6,650 nt of DNA. It comes from Helicobacteraceae bacterium (GTDB taxonomy: Bacteria; Campylobacterota; Campylobacteria; Campylobacterales; Sulfurimonadaceae). The translations under genes were made by a program, and so were the position numbers. The stretch spans positions 1 to 6,650 of the forward strand of contig JAGXIA010000122.1 of the NCBI GenBank assembly GCA_024635885.1. The letters are read 5' to 3'. Shown here piece after piece: positions 6,200-6,650 of this stretch. How positions within the stretch are numbered: the stretch's first letter is position 1; each line of letters opens with the position of its first letter. The notes under the pieces were generated by a model. It saw nothing but the letters and a program-made list of their open reading frames with translations, ran no database searches and was not told the DNA's origin.

Positions 6200-6650
6200 T
6201 TAAACTATTTTTTTAGTATTTATAAAGTTATACATCAAAATAGAAGCAGCAACACCAACATTAAAACTTTTTATGTCCGGCATCATCTCTATTTCAACCA
6301 GTTTATCACAGGCATTTTGAACCTCTGTTGAGAGTCCTTTTCCTTCATGTCCCATAAGTAAAACCCACTTTTTAGGAACTTTTACCTCTGATAAAGCTAG
6401 AGATTTTTCATTAACTTCCGCTCCAAATACTGTGTAGCCATTAGCTTGCAATTCTTTAATAGTCTCAAAAATATCATGGTAAATATTTATTTTTAATTTG
6501 CTGACGTGTCCCATAGAAACTCTTAATGCACGTCTGGAGTAAGGATGGGGAGCTTGCCCCGGTAAAAGATAGGAATGTACTCCGAGTGCTGCTGCACTTC
6601 TTGCGATTGAGCCTATATTTTCAGTCGAACTTATAGCGTCGAGCATTATA
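6200..6650 (-). CDS. TrmH/SpoU-family RNA 2'-O-methyltransferase (5' truncated by window)
   Basis: The visible 149 or so residues are a SpoU-type SPOUT catalytic domain that transfers a methyl group from S-adenosylmethionine to the 2'-hydroxyl of a ribose in tRNA or rRNA. Counting from the methionine at 6646, motif 1 is NIGSIAR (10-16) with the conserved N and R, motif 2 is LLMGHEGKGLS (96-106), and motif 3 is IEMMPDIKSFNVGVAASI (119-136) with the conserved asparagine N129; the usual SLNVS is SFNVG. The methionine at 6646 falls inside the first strand ('vmLDAISSTENIG'), where family members have an upstream strand and often an N-terminal domain, and the frame stays open to the window edge, so the true start is outside. 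The target nucleotide cannot be assigned from this fragment (TrmH, TrmL and RlmB all share these motifs). Confidence 0.9.
   Translation of the reverse strand, partial: IMLDAISSTENIGSIARSAAALGVHSYLLPGQAPHPYSRRALRVSMGHVSKLKINIYHDIFETIKELQANGYTVFGAEVNEKSLALSEVKVPKKWVLLMGHEGKGLSTEVQNACDKLVEIEMMPDIKSFNVGVAASILMYNFINTKKIV

Noticed and set aside
6644..6646. ATG at 6646 as the true start of the methyltransferase
   Set aside because: It falls inside the conserved first strand just before the NIGSIAR motif and the frame remains open to the window edge, so the start is most likely outside.

Overview
The window looks like an AT-rich, gene-dense chromosomal segment of a Campylobacterota (epsilonproteobacterial) bacterium, probably a Sulfurimonas-like free-living member. 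This is inferred from low GC, AAGG/GAGGAG ribosome binding sites and the protein set (EAL-HDOD regulator, DbpA-type helicase, YgjP-like metallopeptidase, degenerate PAS/GGDEF protein). No phylogeny could be run, so the genus is a guess. Nearly every base is coding; the longest gene-free stretch is about 73 bases. There are no RNA genes, mobile elements or CRISPR repeats.

Layout. (1) Positions 1-1517, plus strand: the 3' part of an ABC-F ATPase gene that begins outside the window, overlapping a small GNAT acetyltransferase gene by four bases (GTGA), so the two are very likely co-transcribed and translationally coupled. (2) Positions 1520-2694, minus strand, convergent to the first pair with two bases between stops: a methionine-rich small protein of unknown function and, upstream of it, a 270-residue protein that reads as an N-terminal PAS-like sensor joined to a GGDEF domain that has lost its signature. 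(3) Positions 2751-4833, minus strand: a tight three-gene run ywbE - dbpA - YgjP-like metallopeptidase, with a 1-base overlap and then a 5-base gap. (4) Positions 4882-6126, minus strand: an EAL-HDOD (YuxH/COG3434-type) signalling protein with its own likely promoter. (5) Positions 6200-6650, minus strand: most of a TrmH/SpoU-type RNA 2'-O-methyltransferase gene, cut at the window edge.

How the genes fit together. Several proteins concern RNA and the ribosome: the ABC-F ATPase, DbpA and the SpoU methyltransferase; YwbE has no firm function but is co-transcribed with dbpA here. Two others have the architecture of cyclic-di-GMP signalling proteins but lack enzymatic residues: the PAS/GGDEF-like protein (QENA in place of GGDEF, RxxD retained) and the EAL-HDOD protein (several catalytic EAL positions replaced). 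Both are more plausibly receptors or scaffolds than enzymes. I do not see a clear novel multi-gene system; the degenerate GGDEF protein and its methionine-rich small neighbour are the least ordinary items.
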